Source of the DNA: CAZPQN01 sp964588795
Lineage (GTDB): Bacteria; Fidelibacterota; UBA2242
Reading direction: 5' to 3'
Assembly (NCBI GenBank): GCA_964588795.1
Contig: CAZPQN010000021.1
Coordinates: forward strand, 1 to 40,716
Length of the DNA stretch: 40,716 bases
The notes under the pieces are model-generated. The model did not search any database. It saw only the letters and a list, made by a program, of their open reading frames with translations, and was not told the DNA's origin. Positions 1-8,519 of this stretch are shown piece by piece; the first letter of the stretch is position 1; each line of letters begins with the position of its first letter. The translations under genes were made by a program, and so were the position numbers.

Positions 1-245
<245 letters not shown>

Positions 246-250
246 AGGAG

Positions 251-270
251 TATCCCGATTCGTCGGGATA
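251..270. repeat. TCCCGA/TCGGGA hairpin in the 16S-23S spacer
   Basis: A perfect 8-bp stem (TATCCCGA / TCGGGATA) closes a TTCG tetraloop just after the 16S 3' end. The same core recurs in the spacer at 503-518 and at four places inside the 23S gene. It has no T-tract and is not a terminator. It belongs to the palindrome family described in the findings. Confidence 0.75.
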
Positions 271-317
271 GGTCGAGACACCGGTTTGCTCTGCACTTTC
301 TTTTCCATGCTCAAAAA

Positions 318-391
<74 letters not shown>

Positions 392-426
392 CGTTTCAAG
401 GCTTTTTAACAACAGAAGCTCCGCAA

Positions 427-499
427 GGGGCTATAGCTCAACTGGGAGAGCGCTGCCCTTGCACGGCAGAGGTTACCGGTTCAAACCCGGTTAGCTCCA
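427..499 (+). tRNA. tRNA-Ala (TGC)
   Basis: Acceptor arm GGGGCTA/TAGCTCC, anticodon stem CTGCC with loop containing TGC, and T-loop TTCAAAC are all present. It is the second spacer tRNA, 35 bases after tRNA-Ile. CCA is not encoded. Confidence 0.96.
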
Positions 500-502
500 C
501 TA

Positions 503-518
503 TCCCGATCAGTCGGGA
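503..518. repeat. TCCCGA/TCGGGA hairpin after tRNA-Ala
   Basis: A 6-bp perfect stem TCCCGA/TCGGGA with loop TCAG sits four bases after the end of tRNA-Ala and just before the boxA-like element. It is a second spacer copy of the palindrome family. Confidence 0.7.
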
Positions 519-520
519 CC

Positions 521-531
521 GTTCTTTGACA
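521..531 (+). promoter_or_regulatory. boxA-like rRNA antitermination element
   Basis: GTTCTTTGACA resembles the E. coli rrn boxA (TGCTCTTTAACA) in sequence and in its place between the spacer tRNAs and the 23S gene, where NusB/NusE binding keeps long untranslated rRNA transcription processive. The role is inferred from position and similarity only. Confidence 0.6.
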
Positions 532-575
532 TTGGGAAAAAAAATTAAAAGGGAAAAATTGGATATCAAGAAGTC
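530..575 (+). other. 23S processing stem, 5' arm
   Basis: CATTGGGA (530-537), GGGAAAAATTGGAT (551-564) and GAAGTC (570-575) are complementary, in order, to bases 3666-3673, 3650-3663 and 3641-3646 downstream of the 23S gene. This would form the long precursor stem bracketing 23S that RNase III typically cuts. The 5' arm carries an extra A-rich bulge (538-550). Confidence 0.65.
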
Positions 576-1139
576 CACTTCATAAAATAAAAGGCTTTTT
601 GGTCAAGTAAATAAGGGCAAATGGTGGATGCCTTGGCATATAGAGGCGACGAAGGACGTGGCAAGCTGCGTTAAGCTCCGGGAAGGTGCAAACAACCCTC
701 GATCCGGAGATTTCCGAATGGGGCAACCCCTCCGCCGTAATAGACGGAGACTACCGACTGAATCCATAGGTCGGTCAGAGCAAACGGGGAGAATTGAAAC
801 ATCTCAGTAACTCCAGGAAAAGAAAACAACCGTGATTCCCCCAGTAGCGGCGAGCGAACGGGGAAGAGCCCAAACTCGTTTTATGTTCAAGCCTGCCGGC
901 GTTGTAAAACGGGGGTCGCGGGGCGCAAGCGGAGAGATCGGCAGATCTCTCGACAAGTGATAAATCAACCTCTTACTCGAACTGTTCTGGAAAGACAGAC
1001 CGCAGACGGTGATAGTCCGGTAGAGGAAAAGCGGTTGACTTGTTGGCGGGCGTACCCAAGTACCACGGAGCACGAGGAATTCTGTGGGAATTTCCCAGGA
1101 CCATCTGGAAAGGCTAAATACTCCTATATGACCGATAGC

Positions 1140-1172
<33 letters not shown>

Positions 1173-1226
1173 TCCTGACGGAGAGTGAAATAGAACCTGA
1201 AACCATTTGCTTACAATCTGTTGGAG

Positions 1227-1244
1227 TCCCGATTTAGTTCGGGA
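1227..1244. repeat. TCCCGA/TCGGGA hairpin inside 23S
   Basis: TCCCGA and TCGGGA flank the six-base loop TTTAGT in a 5'-domain variable helix of the 23S gene. It matches the core of the spacer hairpins at 251-270 and 503-518. Confidence 0.65.
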
Positions 1245-1860
1245 TGACAGCGTGCCTTTTGCATAATGAGCCAGCGAGTTGCTCGTAGGTTGCAAGGTTA
1301 ATCTGGAAAGAGGAGCCGAAGCGAAAGCAAGTCTTAATTGGACGTTTAGTAACCTGCGGCAGACCCGAAGCGGGGTGATCTATCCATGGCCAGGATGAAG
1401 TTCCGGTAAAACGGAATGGAGGTCCGAACCCACCAGCGTTGAAAAACTGGGGGATGAGCTGTGGATGGGGGTGAAAGGCCAATCAAACTCCGTGATAGCT
1501 GGTTCTCCCCGAAAGATTTTTAGGAATCGCCTTGCAGCGAGTGTCATGGAGGTAGAGCTCTGAATGGGCTAGGGGCCTTACCAGGTTACCAAACCCAACC
1601 AAACTCCAAATGCCATTGACATGCTCTGCAGGAGTTAGGCTGCGGGGGATAAGCTTCGTGGCCGAGAGGGAAATAACCCAGACCGATAGCTAAGGTCCCT
1701 AAGTACAGGGTAAGTGATAAAGGATGTGAAACCACCCAGACAGCTAGGATGTTGGCTTAGAAGCAGCCACCATTTAAAGAGTGCGTAATTGCTCACTAGT
1801 CAAGTGATTTCGCGCCGATAATTAGCGGGACTGTTAACCCTGTCACCGAAGCTCCGGACC

Positions 1861-1876
1861 ACCCGACTTGTCGGGT
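1861..1876. repeat. ACCCGA/TCGGGT hairpin inside 23S
   Basis: A 6-bp stem ACCCGA/TCGGGT with loop CTTG lies at the tip of a variable helix. It differs from the other copies only in the outermost pair, a compensated change. Confidence 0.6.
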
Positions 1877-2578
1877 GTTGGTAGGGGAGCGTTCCATTCA
1901 CCGGCGAAGGTCAGTCGTGAGGCTGGCTGGAGGAGATGGAAATGAGTATGCTGGCATTAGTAGCGATAATTCCGGTGAGATTCCGGAACACCGAAAGCCT
2001 AAGGTTTCCTGAGTAAAGTAACTCTGCTCAGGGTTAGTCGGACCCTAAGCCGAGGCCGAGAGGCGTAGGCGATGGACAACAGGTTGAATATTCCTGTACC
2101 ATCTTTTCATCGTTTGAGCTAAGGGGTGACGCAGGAGTGAAAGGTCAGCCGGGTGTTGAATGTCCCGGTTTAAGCAGGTAGAGGGATCCGATTGGAAAAT
2201 CCGTCGGATCAACACCTCGAGATGCGAATAGGAGTCCTCTGGACACAAACTGACCCTAATCACGCTGACGAGAAAAACCTCTATGTTAGATGAAAGGATG
2301 CCCGTACCATAAACCGACACAGGTGGGCGAGGAGAATATCCTAAGGTGCGCGAGATAGCTCTGGTCAAGGAACTAGGCAAATTGGCCCCGTAACTTCGGA
2401 ATATGGGGTGCCTTGAGTAGGTCAATCCAACTATTTCGGTAGACTGGAAGAGCCGAAAAAGGTCGCAGTGAAATGGCCCGGGTGACTGTTTACTAAAAAC
2501 CCATGTCTCTGCTAAGTCGTAAGACGACGTATAGGGACTGACACCTGCCCGGTGCTGGAAGGTTAAGGGGACGAGTCA

Positions 2579-2594
2579 TCCCGACTTGTCGGGA
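2579..2594. repeat. TCCCGA/TCGGGA hairpin inside 23S
   Basis: TCCCGA-CTTG-TCGGGA lies between the conserved GGTTAAGGGGACGAG stretch and the AAGCTCTGAACTGAAGCCCC stretch, probably the helix 68 region. The loop equals that of the copy at 1861-1876. Confidence 0.65.
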
Positions 2595-2616
2595 GAAGCT
2601 CTGAACTGAAGCCCCA

Positions 2617-2699
<83 letters not shown>

Positions 2700-3148
2700 A
2701 ACTTGGGCTCTGTCTCGACCAGAGTCTCGGCGAACTTGTAATGCCGGTGAAGATGCCGGTTTCCCGCAGCTGGACAGAAAGACCCCGGAACCTTTACTAT
2801 AGCTTGGCATTGGGTTTTGGGTTTGTATGTGTAGGATAGGTGGGAGACGTTGAAGCTCCGACGCAAGTCGGGGTGGAGTCAACCTTGAAATACCACCCTT
2901 ATAAATCTAGAATTCTAATCTCGACCCCTGAAGCGGGGCGAGAGACATTGTCAGGTGGGTAGTTTGACTGGGGCGGTCGCCTCCCAAAATGTAACGGAGG
3001 CTCCCAAAGGTTCCCTCAGCACGTTTGGTAATCGTGCGTTGAGCGTAAAGGCATAAGGGAGCTTAACTGCGACTCCGACAGGAGAAGCAGATGCGAAAGC
3101 AGGGCTTAGTGATCCGGTGGTAGCACATGGAAGCGCCATCGCTCAAAG

Positions 3149-3287
<139 letters not shown>

Positions 3288-3509
3288 TGGCACGCGAGCT
3301 GGGTTTAGAACGTCGTGAGACAGTTCGGTCCTTATCCGCTGTGGGCGCAGGAGATTTGCGGGGGGCTACTCTTAGTACGAGAGGACCAGAGTGGACGAAC
3401 CTCTGGTGCACCAGTTGTGCCGTCAGGTGCATTGCTGGGTAGCTATGTTCGGTCAGGATAAACGCTGAAAGCATATAAGCGTGAAACCTTCCCCAAGATG
3501 AGATCTCCC

Positions 3510-3525
3510 TCCCGATTCTTCGGGA
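3510..3525. repeat. TCCCGA/TCGGGA hairpin inside 23S, 3' domain
   Basis: TCCCGA-TTCT-TCGGGA lies near the 23S 3' end, in a helix whose length is known to vary between phyla. It is the sixth copy in 3.3 kb. Confidence 0.65.
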
Positions 3526-3640
3526 CTGAAGGTTCCTTGTAGATTACGAGGTTGATAGGTCATAGGTGTAAGATCAGTAATGGTCTCAGCCGAGTGATAC
3601 TAATAAACCGTGCGTCTTGACCAAAAATTTTTATGCAGGT

Positions 3641-3673
3641 GACTTCGCGATCCAATTTTTCCCATTCCCAATG
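3641..3673 (+). other. 23S processing stem, 3' arm
   Basis: GACTTC (3641-3646), ATCCAATTTTTCCC (3650-3663) and TCCCAATG (3666-3673) are the partners of bases 530-575 upstream of the 23S gene. Together they form the precursor stem expected to release 23S from the primary transcript. Confidence 0.65.
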
Positions 3674-3681
3674 CAGTCTTT

Positions 3682-3799
3682 TTCCGGTGACTATAGCGGA
3701 AGGGCCACACCCGATCCCATCCCGAACTCGGTCGTTAAGCCTTCCAGCGCCGATGATACTGCCCTGGTCACGGGGTGGAAAAGTAGGTCGTTGCCGGGA
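3682..3799 (+). rRNA. rrf: 5S ribosomal RNA
   Basis: The terminal stem CCGGTGA (3684-3690) pairs with TTGCCGG (3791-3797). The internal 5S signature CCCGATCCCATCCCGAACTC and the loop sequence around GGTCACGGGGTGGAAAAGTAGG are present. It follows 23S by about 60 bases and is followed at once by a terminator. The ends are estimated from the terminal stem to within one or two bases. Confidence 0.93.
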
Positions 3800-3805
3800 A
3801 ACTTT

Positions 3806-3834
3806 AAATCCCGCCTTAGAGCGGGATTTTTTTT
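3806..3834 (+). terminator. Intrinsic terminator of the rRNA operon
   Basis: A 9-bp perfect stem AAATCCCGC (3806-3814) / GCGGGATTT (3821-3829) with a six-base loop runs into a nine-base T-tract (3826-3834). It directly follows 5S. Confidence 0.93.
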
Positions 3835-3835
3835 A

Positions 3836-3865
3836 TTGTTTCGCAAGCCCCGGCAGTTTTATATT
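3836..3865 (+). promoter_or_regulatory. Possible sigma-70-type promoter
   Basis: TTGTTT (3836-3841) is followed after 18 bases by TATATT (3860-3865), or after 17 by TTATAT. It lies just past the rRNA terminator and about 120 bases before the first protein gene, where a promoter for the envelope operon is needed. The match is moderate only. Confidence 0.4.
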
Positions 3866-3984
3866 CCAAGTGCATGTGGCACGAGAAAAAATACCGATTT
3901 CTGGACGGAAATGGACTTATGTCCTATCTCACAAACCCATACTTTCTGCCCACCTAAATTAAAGTGGCAGAATTGGAGGTGCTT

Positions 3985-5226
3985 ATGAAACATAAATCAA
4001 TCGTTATCGCAGTCGTGAGTCTCTGGACAATCAGTCTCTTCGCGCAGGTCTCTACCGGGACGCTCGATTTGAGGACTAATTACTTCTACAATTTCGAAAT
4101 CTATTACCTGCTGGATTTCGATTTTAATAATGGGCGCAATAATCCGGATATGTTCTCTTACAGCCTGTCCTACACCCCCAATGACCCGCAGGGCGCACCG
4201 ATTAAAATCAAACTCGAGTTTGAATGGCTGGCAACCGTCCCGTCTCTGAACCTGACCAACAGTCAAATCGTCTACATGTTGTCCAATCCCTTCGATTTTA
4301 ATGGTGAGGTGGTGCTGACGACTAAGGATTTCGACCAGAACATGCGCAACCTCTACTATACCGATGGACGACAGGTACCCATCAGTATCACCGAATTCAA
4401 ACAGAACGTCGAGAGGTTAAAAGCCGTAATCATGGCCACCGGGAAACTTCCCGCCGGTTCGTATATCTTTAAATTGAATATCATGAATGAGTCCGGCAGT
4501 GTGCTGAAGAGTCAGACCCAGGAAATCGGTGTGTCCAATCCTTCGACTCTCGAACTTATTTCTCCCGGCGGCACCCTCGACCAGAATCTCGAAATTGCGA
4601 CGACTTTTCCCCAGTTTCAATGGGAATCGATTGATTTCATGTGGAGCAGTGCCAATTGCCCGACTTGTGGTTACAGCATCCGGATAGCCGAGTACGATCC
4701 TGCCAAGCACAGTTCGATCGAGGAAGCCCTCCATGACCGCGCCAATCTGCCGTATCCGGATAACGGTGGTGAGTTCCGTTTGCCAAGCCAGGCCGTAACC
4801 AGCCGGGCGGGGGTCGGACTCTATACCGCCGGCACAATTTTTCAGTATCCCATGACTGGAGCGAAACCACTGGAAGCCGGTAAAACCTATGTCTGGCAAA
4901 TTAAAAAAACCTATCCCACTACTTCCGGCCCGGAGACAATTTCCAGTCAGATATTTGCATTTACCATCAAGGCTTCTATGGGCGGCACCAGCACGGCCGG
5001 AGGAACTACCACCACGACCGAGCTGAGTCAATACATGACCCTGCTGACGCAACTGTTGGACCCCGATACCTATAACAGGCTTTTTACCGGTGAACTGACC
5101 GGATTCACACCCACCGGAGTGGTCACACTGAATGCGACTCAAAATTTGACCTATGAGCAACTGACTGCCTTAGTCGCTCAATTTCTGAGTGGTCAGGTAA
5201 CCATTAAATCGATTAGCGTGGAATAG
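3985..5226 (+). CDS. Exported protein of unknown function, first gene of envelope operon
   Basis: I do not recognise a family. The product has 413 residues and begins with a signal peptide (MKHKSIVIAVVSLW..., cleavage probably after LFAQ). The start at 3985 is preferred over an in-frame GTG at 3964 because a GAGGTG ribosome site stands just before it and the signal peptide then begins at residue 1. The mature part looks beta-rich, with a first domain to about residue 185 and a second domain containing a CPTC pair that could form a disulfide. A Gly/Thr-rich linker (about 340-355) leads to a C-terminal segment of about 60 residues. No transmembrane helix follows the signal peptide, so it is probably periplasmic or surface-exposed. 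It stands 10 bases before the FecR-domain gene, so the two are almost certainly co-transcribed. Function is unknown. Confidence 0.85.
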   Translation: MKHKSIVIAVVSLWTISLFAQVSTGTLDLRTNYFYNFEIYYLLDFDFNNGRNNPDMFSYSLSYTPNDPQGAPIKIKLEFEWLATVPSLNLTNSQIVYMLSNPFDFNGEVVLTTKDFDQNMRNLYYTDGRQVPISITEFKQNVERLKAVIMATGKLPAGSYIFKLNIMNESGSVLKSQTQEIGVSNPSTLELISPGGTLDQNLEIATTFPQFQWESIDFMWSSANCPTCGYSIRIAEYDPAKHSSIEEALHDRANLPYPDNGGEFRLPSQAVTSRAGVGLYTAGTIFQYPMTGAKPLEAGKTYVWQIKKTYPTTSGPETISSQIFAFTIKASMGGTSTAGGTTTTTELSQYMTLLTQLLDPDTYNRLFTGELTGFTPTGVVTLNATQNLTYEQLTALVAQFLSGQVTIKSISVE

Positions 5227-5236
5227 GAGTAAAGTT

Positions 5237-5920
5237 ATGCGTAAAATCATTATCGCTCTGTTTAGTATCGTATTACTCCTAATGCAAGGCTTTGCACAGG
5301 ATAAAATCGCCCTGACCCTGAAAGCTCGGGGAGACACCCAGATCAAACGGGCCAACGAATCCACTTTCAAAGCCAATCTGCCCGTCGGTACGACTCTATT
5401 TGACCAGGATCATATCAAAACCGGCAAGGATGGTATGGCCGTACTGGTATTCCTGGACGATAAAAGTCAGATCAAGGTGCGCGAGAATTCCGAAATGGTA
5501 ATTTCAGGAACCCGCGGAAAGGAAGCGATCTCGAAAAACATCGCCATGCAGTTCGGTACCATGAAAGCCGAAATCACGCCCATGCGCAAAGGCGAATTCG
5601 TGATTGCTACTCCAACCTCGGTCGCATCGGTTAAGGGTACGGTTTTCTGGGTACAATCCGACCCCGTCAACGGCGATGTCTTTTATGGACTTTCCGGAGC
5701 GGTGGAAGTGACCAATAACGAGAGCGGCGCGGTGATTGTCGTTGGCGCCAATCAAACCGGCACTTCGACCCCGACCGGCGACGTCAACGTCGAAGTCACT
5801 CCGGAAGGCACAGTGCCCCAGGAACCAGATAAGGAAGAAGAAACCCCGTCCAACATCCTGCGCATCCAGCTGAAAAATCCGCAGGGGGAAGTCAAAGACC
5901 TGAAGGTCGAGTACAAATAA
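5237..5920 (+). CDS. Exported FecR-domain protein
   Basis: The 227-residue product has a signal peptide ending near FAQ (residue 20) and then a FecR-type domain over about residues 25-165. Its features are the 'LPVGTTLFDQDHIKTGKDG' segment, 'LDDKSQIKVRENSE', and the late 'ATPTSVASVKGTVF' motif typical of FecR folds. A Pro/Glu-rich linker and a short C-terminal beta segment follow. Classical FecR proteins are inner-membrane anti-sigma regulators with a cytoplasmic tail. This one has no such tail and no ECF sigma factor gene beside it, so it is more likely a periplasmic sensory or structural protein. A good AGGAG site (5225-5229) sets the start. It sits in a four-gene operon with a beta-barrel protein and a CHASE2 cyclase. 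The domain call is firm; the role is inferred. Confidence 0.85.
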   Translation: MRKIIIALFSIVLLLMQGFAQDKIALTLKARGDTQIKRANESTFKANLPVGTTLFDQDHIKTGKDGMAVLVFLDDKSQIKVRENSEMVISGTRGKEAISKNIAMQFGTMKAEITPMRKGEFVIATPTSVASVKGTVFWVQSDPVNGDVFYGLSGAVEVTNNESGAVIVVGANQTGTSTPTGDVNVEVTPEGTVPQEPDKEEETPSNILRIQLKNPQGEVKDLKVEYK

Positions 5921-5957
5921 GCGATATCGGGAATTTCAGATTACTGAAAGGTCAATA

Positions 5958-8501
5958 ATGCGAAAGAACCTGACACGAGCTCTCATTTTAACTTTAGCTT
6001 TAATCAGTAGCGTTTTCGGGCAAGCCCGGATTTTACACCAACCGCCCCGCGATATCGTCGTGAGCACTCCGGTTCTCGTCGAGGCGCTTATTGAAGGCAA
6101 CTCCCAGGGCATCAAGAATGTGAAAATATTCTTTCGGGAAGCCGGACAGGAAACCTATTTCGAAGCGAGCATGAATGAGATCATGGGAATTTACAAGTAC
6201 AATATCCCCGCACGCGTCGTCACCGAAAACGGGCTCGAATACTTGATCGTGGCTGAATTTTCCGATGGCAGTATGGCCGCTTTTCCGGAAACCGATCCTT
6301 ACAATGTGCCCATGTTCGTCACCGTAAAGCGCGCTCAGGCTGTTGCCGGCTCTGCATATGCAAAAGCAGAAGATTTGGAAGGCGGCATCCCCAGCAATGC
6401 CATCATTCTCGGCCCGGATGACGGACAGGTTGTCGCCGCCCAGGAAGTGGTCATCGCTGTTTCGCTCTTCAATGCCCGGAATATTGCTCTGAATACGGTT
6501 AAAGTTGAAATTGATGGGCTCGATATTACCAGTCAGGCGCAGGTTTCGGAAGATCTTATCACCGTCCGCCCCAGCAAATTGCTCGCCGGTCTGCACTCGG
6601 TTAAAATCACCTTTTCCAATCAGAATAACGTCCCTTTTAATCCACTGGTCTGGAGCTTCACGGTTGTCAGTTCGATCAGCGAAGCCGAAAGAGTACTGTC
6701 CTATAATGGCAATGTGATCGCCGAAACCAATTCCGAAACGGTCCGTGGTATCGAACAGAAACTCAATCAGCTGCGTACCCGTTTCAGCGGTGCCTATGAC
6801 TGGCTGAATTTCGAAGCCAGTATGTATCTGACCGACCAGGAAGATCCCAATAAGCAACCCCGCAACCGCTACTCCGCAGGCTTCAGTACGAATTATTTTA
6901 AAATTGGGATTGGTGACGTCAATCCACAATTTGCCGAGTTCGGCATCAAGGGCAAGCGGGTCCGTGGCGTTAACGCCCGCCTGATGCTCAAATACTTCAA
7001 TCTGCATGTTGTGTACGGCGAAACCGAGCGGGCCATCAAAGGTACGATCAGCGACACGCCGGATACACTCAGTACCGGGGTTCTGCAATACGGGCGCAGT
7101 GGCTATACCTTCAGTCGCAATTTACTGGCTGTCCGTCCCTATTTCGGGAGTGGTCAGAATTTTCAGTTGGGATTATATTTTTTAAAAGCCGTGGATGACA
7201 CGATTTCGGTCGCCCGGGAAATGCAGGGAATTCTGCCCACCAACGACGTCTCAATCGCCATGCAGGGCACCAAGCCCCAGGATAATTTGGTCGTCGGTAC
7301 CGATCTGCTGTTGGCCTTCGATAACAAACGCTTCACCTGGATGACCGAAGCCGCCCTGTCCATGCTCAACCGCGATATCAGTTCCGGTGCGCTGACTAAA
7401 AAACAGCTCGATACTTTCGCCCCGGGCGATACGCTGGAAAACGATACCATCAGTATCCAGGGGGTCAATATCCCGCTGAAAGTCATTCCCATTGACCCCG
7501 CCGATATCGCGAATATCTTTATCATCAACAAGAACATCGCTCCACTTTTGCCCTTCAATCCTGATACCGGAATCGTATTTGCGATTTTAAATATGCCTTC
7601 TTCGGCTTTCCGTACCGCCCTGACCCTGAATTATTTTAACAATTATGTGGTTTTGAAATACCAACGCGTCGGGCCGGAATTTTATTCATTGGGCAATCCG
7701 TACATGCGCAATGACGTCCAGGGTTTTAGCCTGTCCGACCGTATCCGACTCTTTCAGAACCGCGTATTCCTCACCCTGAATTTCGAGCAGTACCGCGACA
7801 ACCTGAACGATCAAAAACGCGCTACGACAACCACGACGGCATTGAACGCCGGCATATCGCTCTATCTCGGGGAAAACCTACCGACGATCAACCTCAATAC
7901 CATGCAGTACAGCCGGAAAAACGATCTCACGACGTACGATACCACCTGGGCGACGGTTGATTCATTCAGTCTGCGTGATTATCGCGAATCCAACATGACC
8001 ATCCGCCAGGATATCCGGATCGAACACCGGGTTGAATTTTTAAACATCAAGAATACCATCAGCCTGAACTATGCCAATTCCGACAAAAGCGATCGTCTGT
8101 CACGTCTGCCCGGCTATCAGTTCAGTTCGATGTCAACCTCCATGTTGGGCTTTAGCCTGAATTCCAAATTCCCCTTCCCGCTCAAGACCAATATTCGGTT
8201 GTCCACCAATAAGAACGAGAGTGGACTGGCGGATAAACCCCTCGAATTCATGTCGTTTGGTATGCAGGGTGAATACGATTTCTTTGGTGAGAAATTGGGC
8301 ACTTTGGCGGGCTATAATCTGACTAATTGCAAAGGCCAGGCGGATTTTACCCAGCATAATATGTACGTCGGCGCGATCCTGCGCTTTATGAAAGTGCATC
8401 AACTGCGCGGTTATCTGAGCTATACCAACATTAATGACCGCACCAGCGTTGAAAAATTCAACGATGTTAGCTTCTACCTGACCTATTCGCTTAACTTTTA
8501 A
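5958..8501 (+). CDS. Large exported protein: Ig-like domains plus predicted outer-membrane beta-barrel
   Basis: The 847-residue product has a signal peptide (cleavage near FGQA, residue 22). About residues 25-115 and 135-240 look like two Ig/FN3-like beta-sandwich modules ('PRDIVVSTPVLVEA' and 'GPDDGQVVAAQEVVIAVS'). From about residue 245 to the end the sequence alternates polar and hydrophobic residues with many Tyr/Phe/Asn. It ends in 'DVSFYLTYSLNF', a terminal beta strand closing with Phe as in BAM-inserted outer-membrane proteins. I infer a periplasmic Ig-like head joined to a barrel of about 600 residues. No known family was recognised. An AAAGG site precedes the start, and the gene lies 37 bases after the FecR gene and 18 before the cyclase. 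It is a candidate surface sensor or channel for the operon. Confidence 0.8.
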   Translation: MRKNLTRALILTLALISSVFGQARILHQPPRDIVVSTPVLVEALIEGNSQGIKNVKIFFREAGQETYFEASMNEIMGIYKYNIPARVVTENGLEYLIVAEFSDGSMAAFPETDPYNVPMFVTVKRAQAVAGSAYAKAEDLEGGIPSNAIILGPDDGQVVAAQEVVIAVSLFNARNIALNTVKVEIDGLDITSQAQVSEDLITVRPSKLLAGLHSVKITFSNQNNVPFNPLVWSFTVVSSISEAERVLSYNGNVIAETNSETVRGIEQKLNQLRTRFSGAYDWLNFEASMYLTDQEDPNKQPRNRYSAGFSTNYFKIGIGDVNPQFAEFGIKGKRVRGVNARLMLKYFNLHVVYGETERAIKGTISDTPDTLSTGVLQYGRSGYTFSRNLLAVRPYFGSGQNFQLGLYFLKAVDDTISVAREMQGILPTNDVSIAMQGTKPQDNLVVGTDLLLAFDNKRFTWMTEAALSMLNRDISSGALTKKQLDTFAPGDTLENDTISIQGVNIPLKVIPIDPADIANIFIINKNIAPLLPFNPDTGIVFAILNMPSSAFRTALTLNYFNNYVVLKYQRVGPEFYSLGNPYMRNDVQGFSLSDRIRLFQNRVFLTLNFEQYRDNLNDQKRATTTTTALNAGISLYLGENLPTINLNTMQYSRKNDLTTYDTTWATVDSFSLRDYRESNMTIRQDIRIEHRVEFLNIKNTISLNYANSDKSDRLSRLPGYQFSSMSTSMLGFSLNSKFPFPLKTNIRLSTNKNESGLADKPLEFMSFGMQGEYDFFGEKLGTLAGYNLTNCKGQADFTQHNMYVGAILRFMKVHQLRGYLSYTNINDRTSVEKFNDVSFYLTYSLNF

Positions 8502-8519
8502 TTTTCGCCGGTAAATCAG

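Noticed and set aside
2922..2942. CCCC-TGAAG-CGGGG hairpin in 23S as a seventh palindrome copy
   Set aside because: The core is CCCC/GGGG, not TCCCGA/TCGGGA, so it does not belong to the family.
3617..3988. Plus-strand frames of 123 and 109 residues overlapping 5S
   Set aside because: They run through the 5S gene and its terminator; coding is not plausible.
4417..5160. 247-residue minus-strand frame opposite the first exported protein
   Set aside because: Shadow frame; the sense frame has a signal peptide, a ribosome site and operon spacing.
6033..7088. 351-residue minus-strand frame opposite the beta-barrel gene
   Set aside because: It is a codon-bias shadow of the plus-strand gene, with no signal peptide, domain or ribosome site; the plus frame has a clear signal peptide and a terminal barrel strand.
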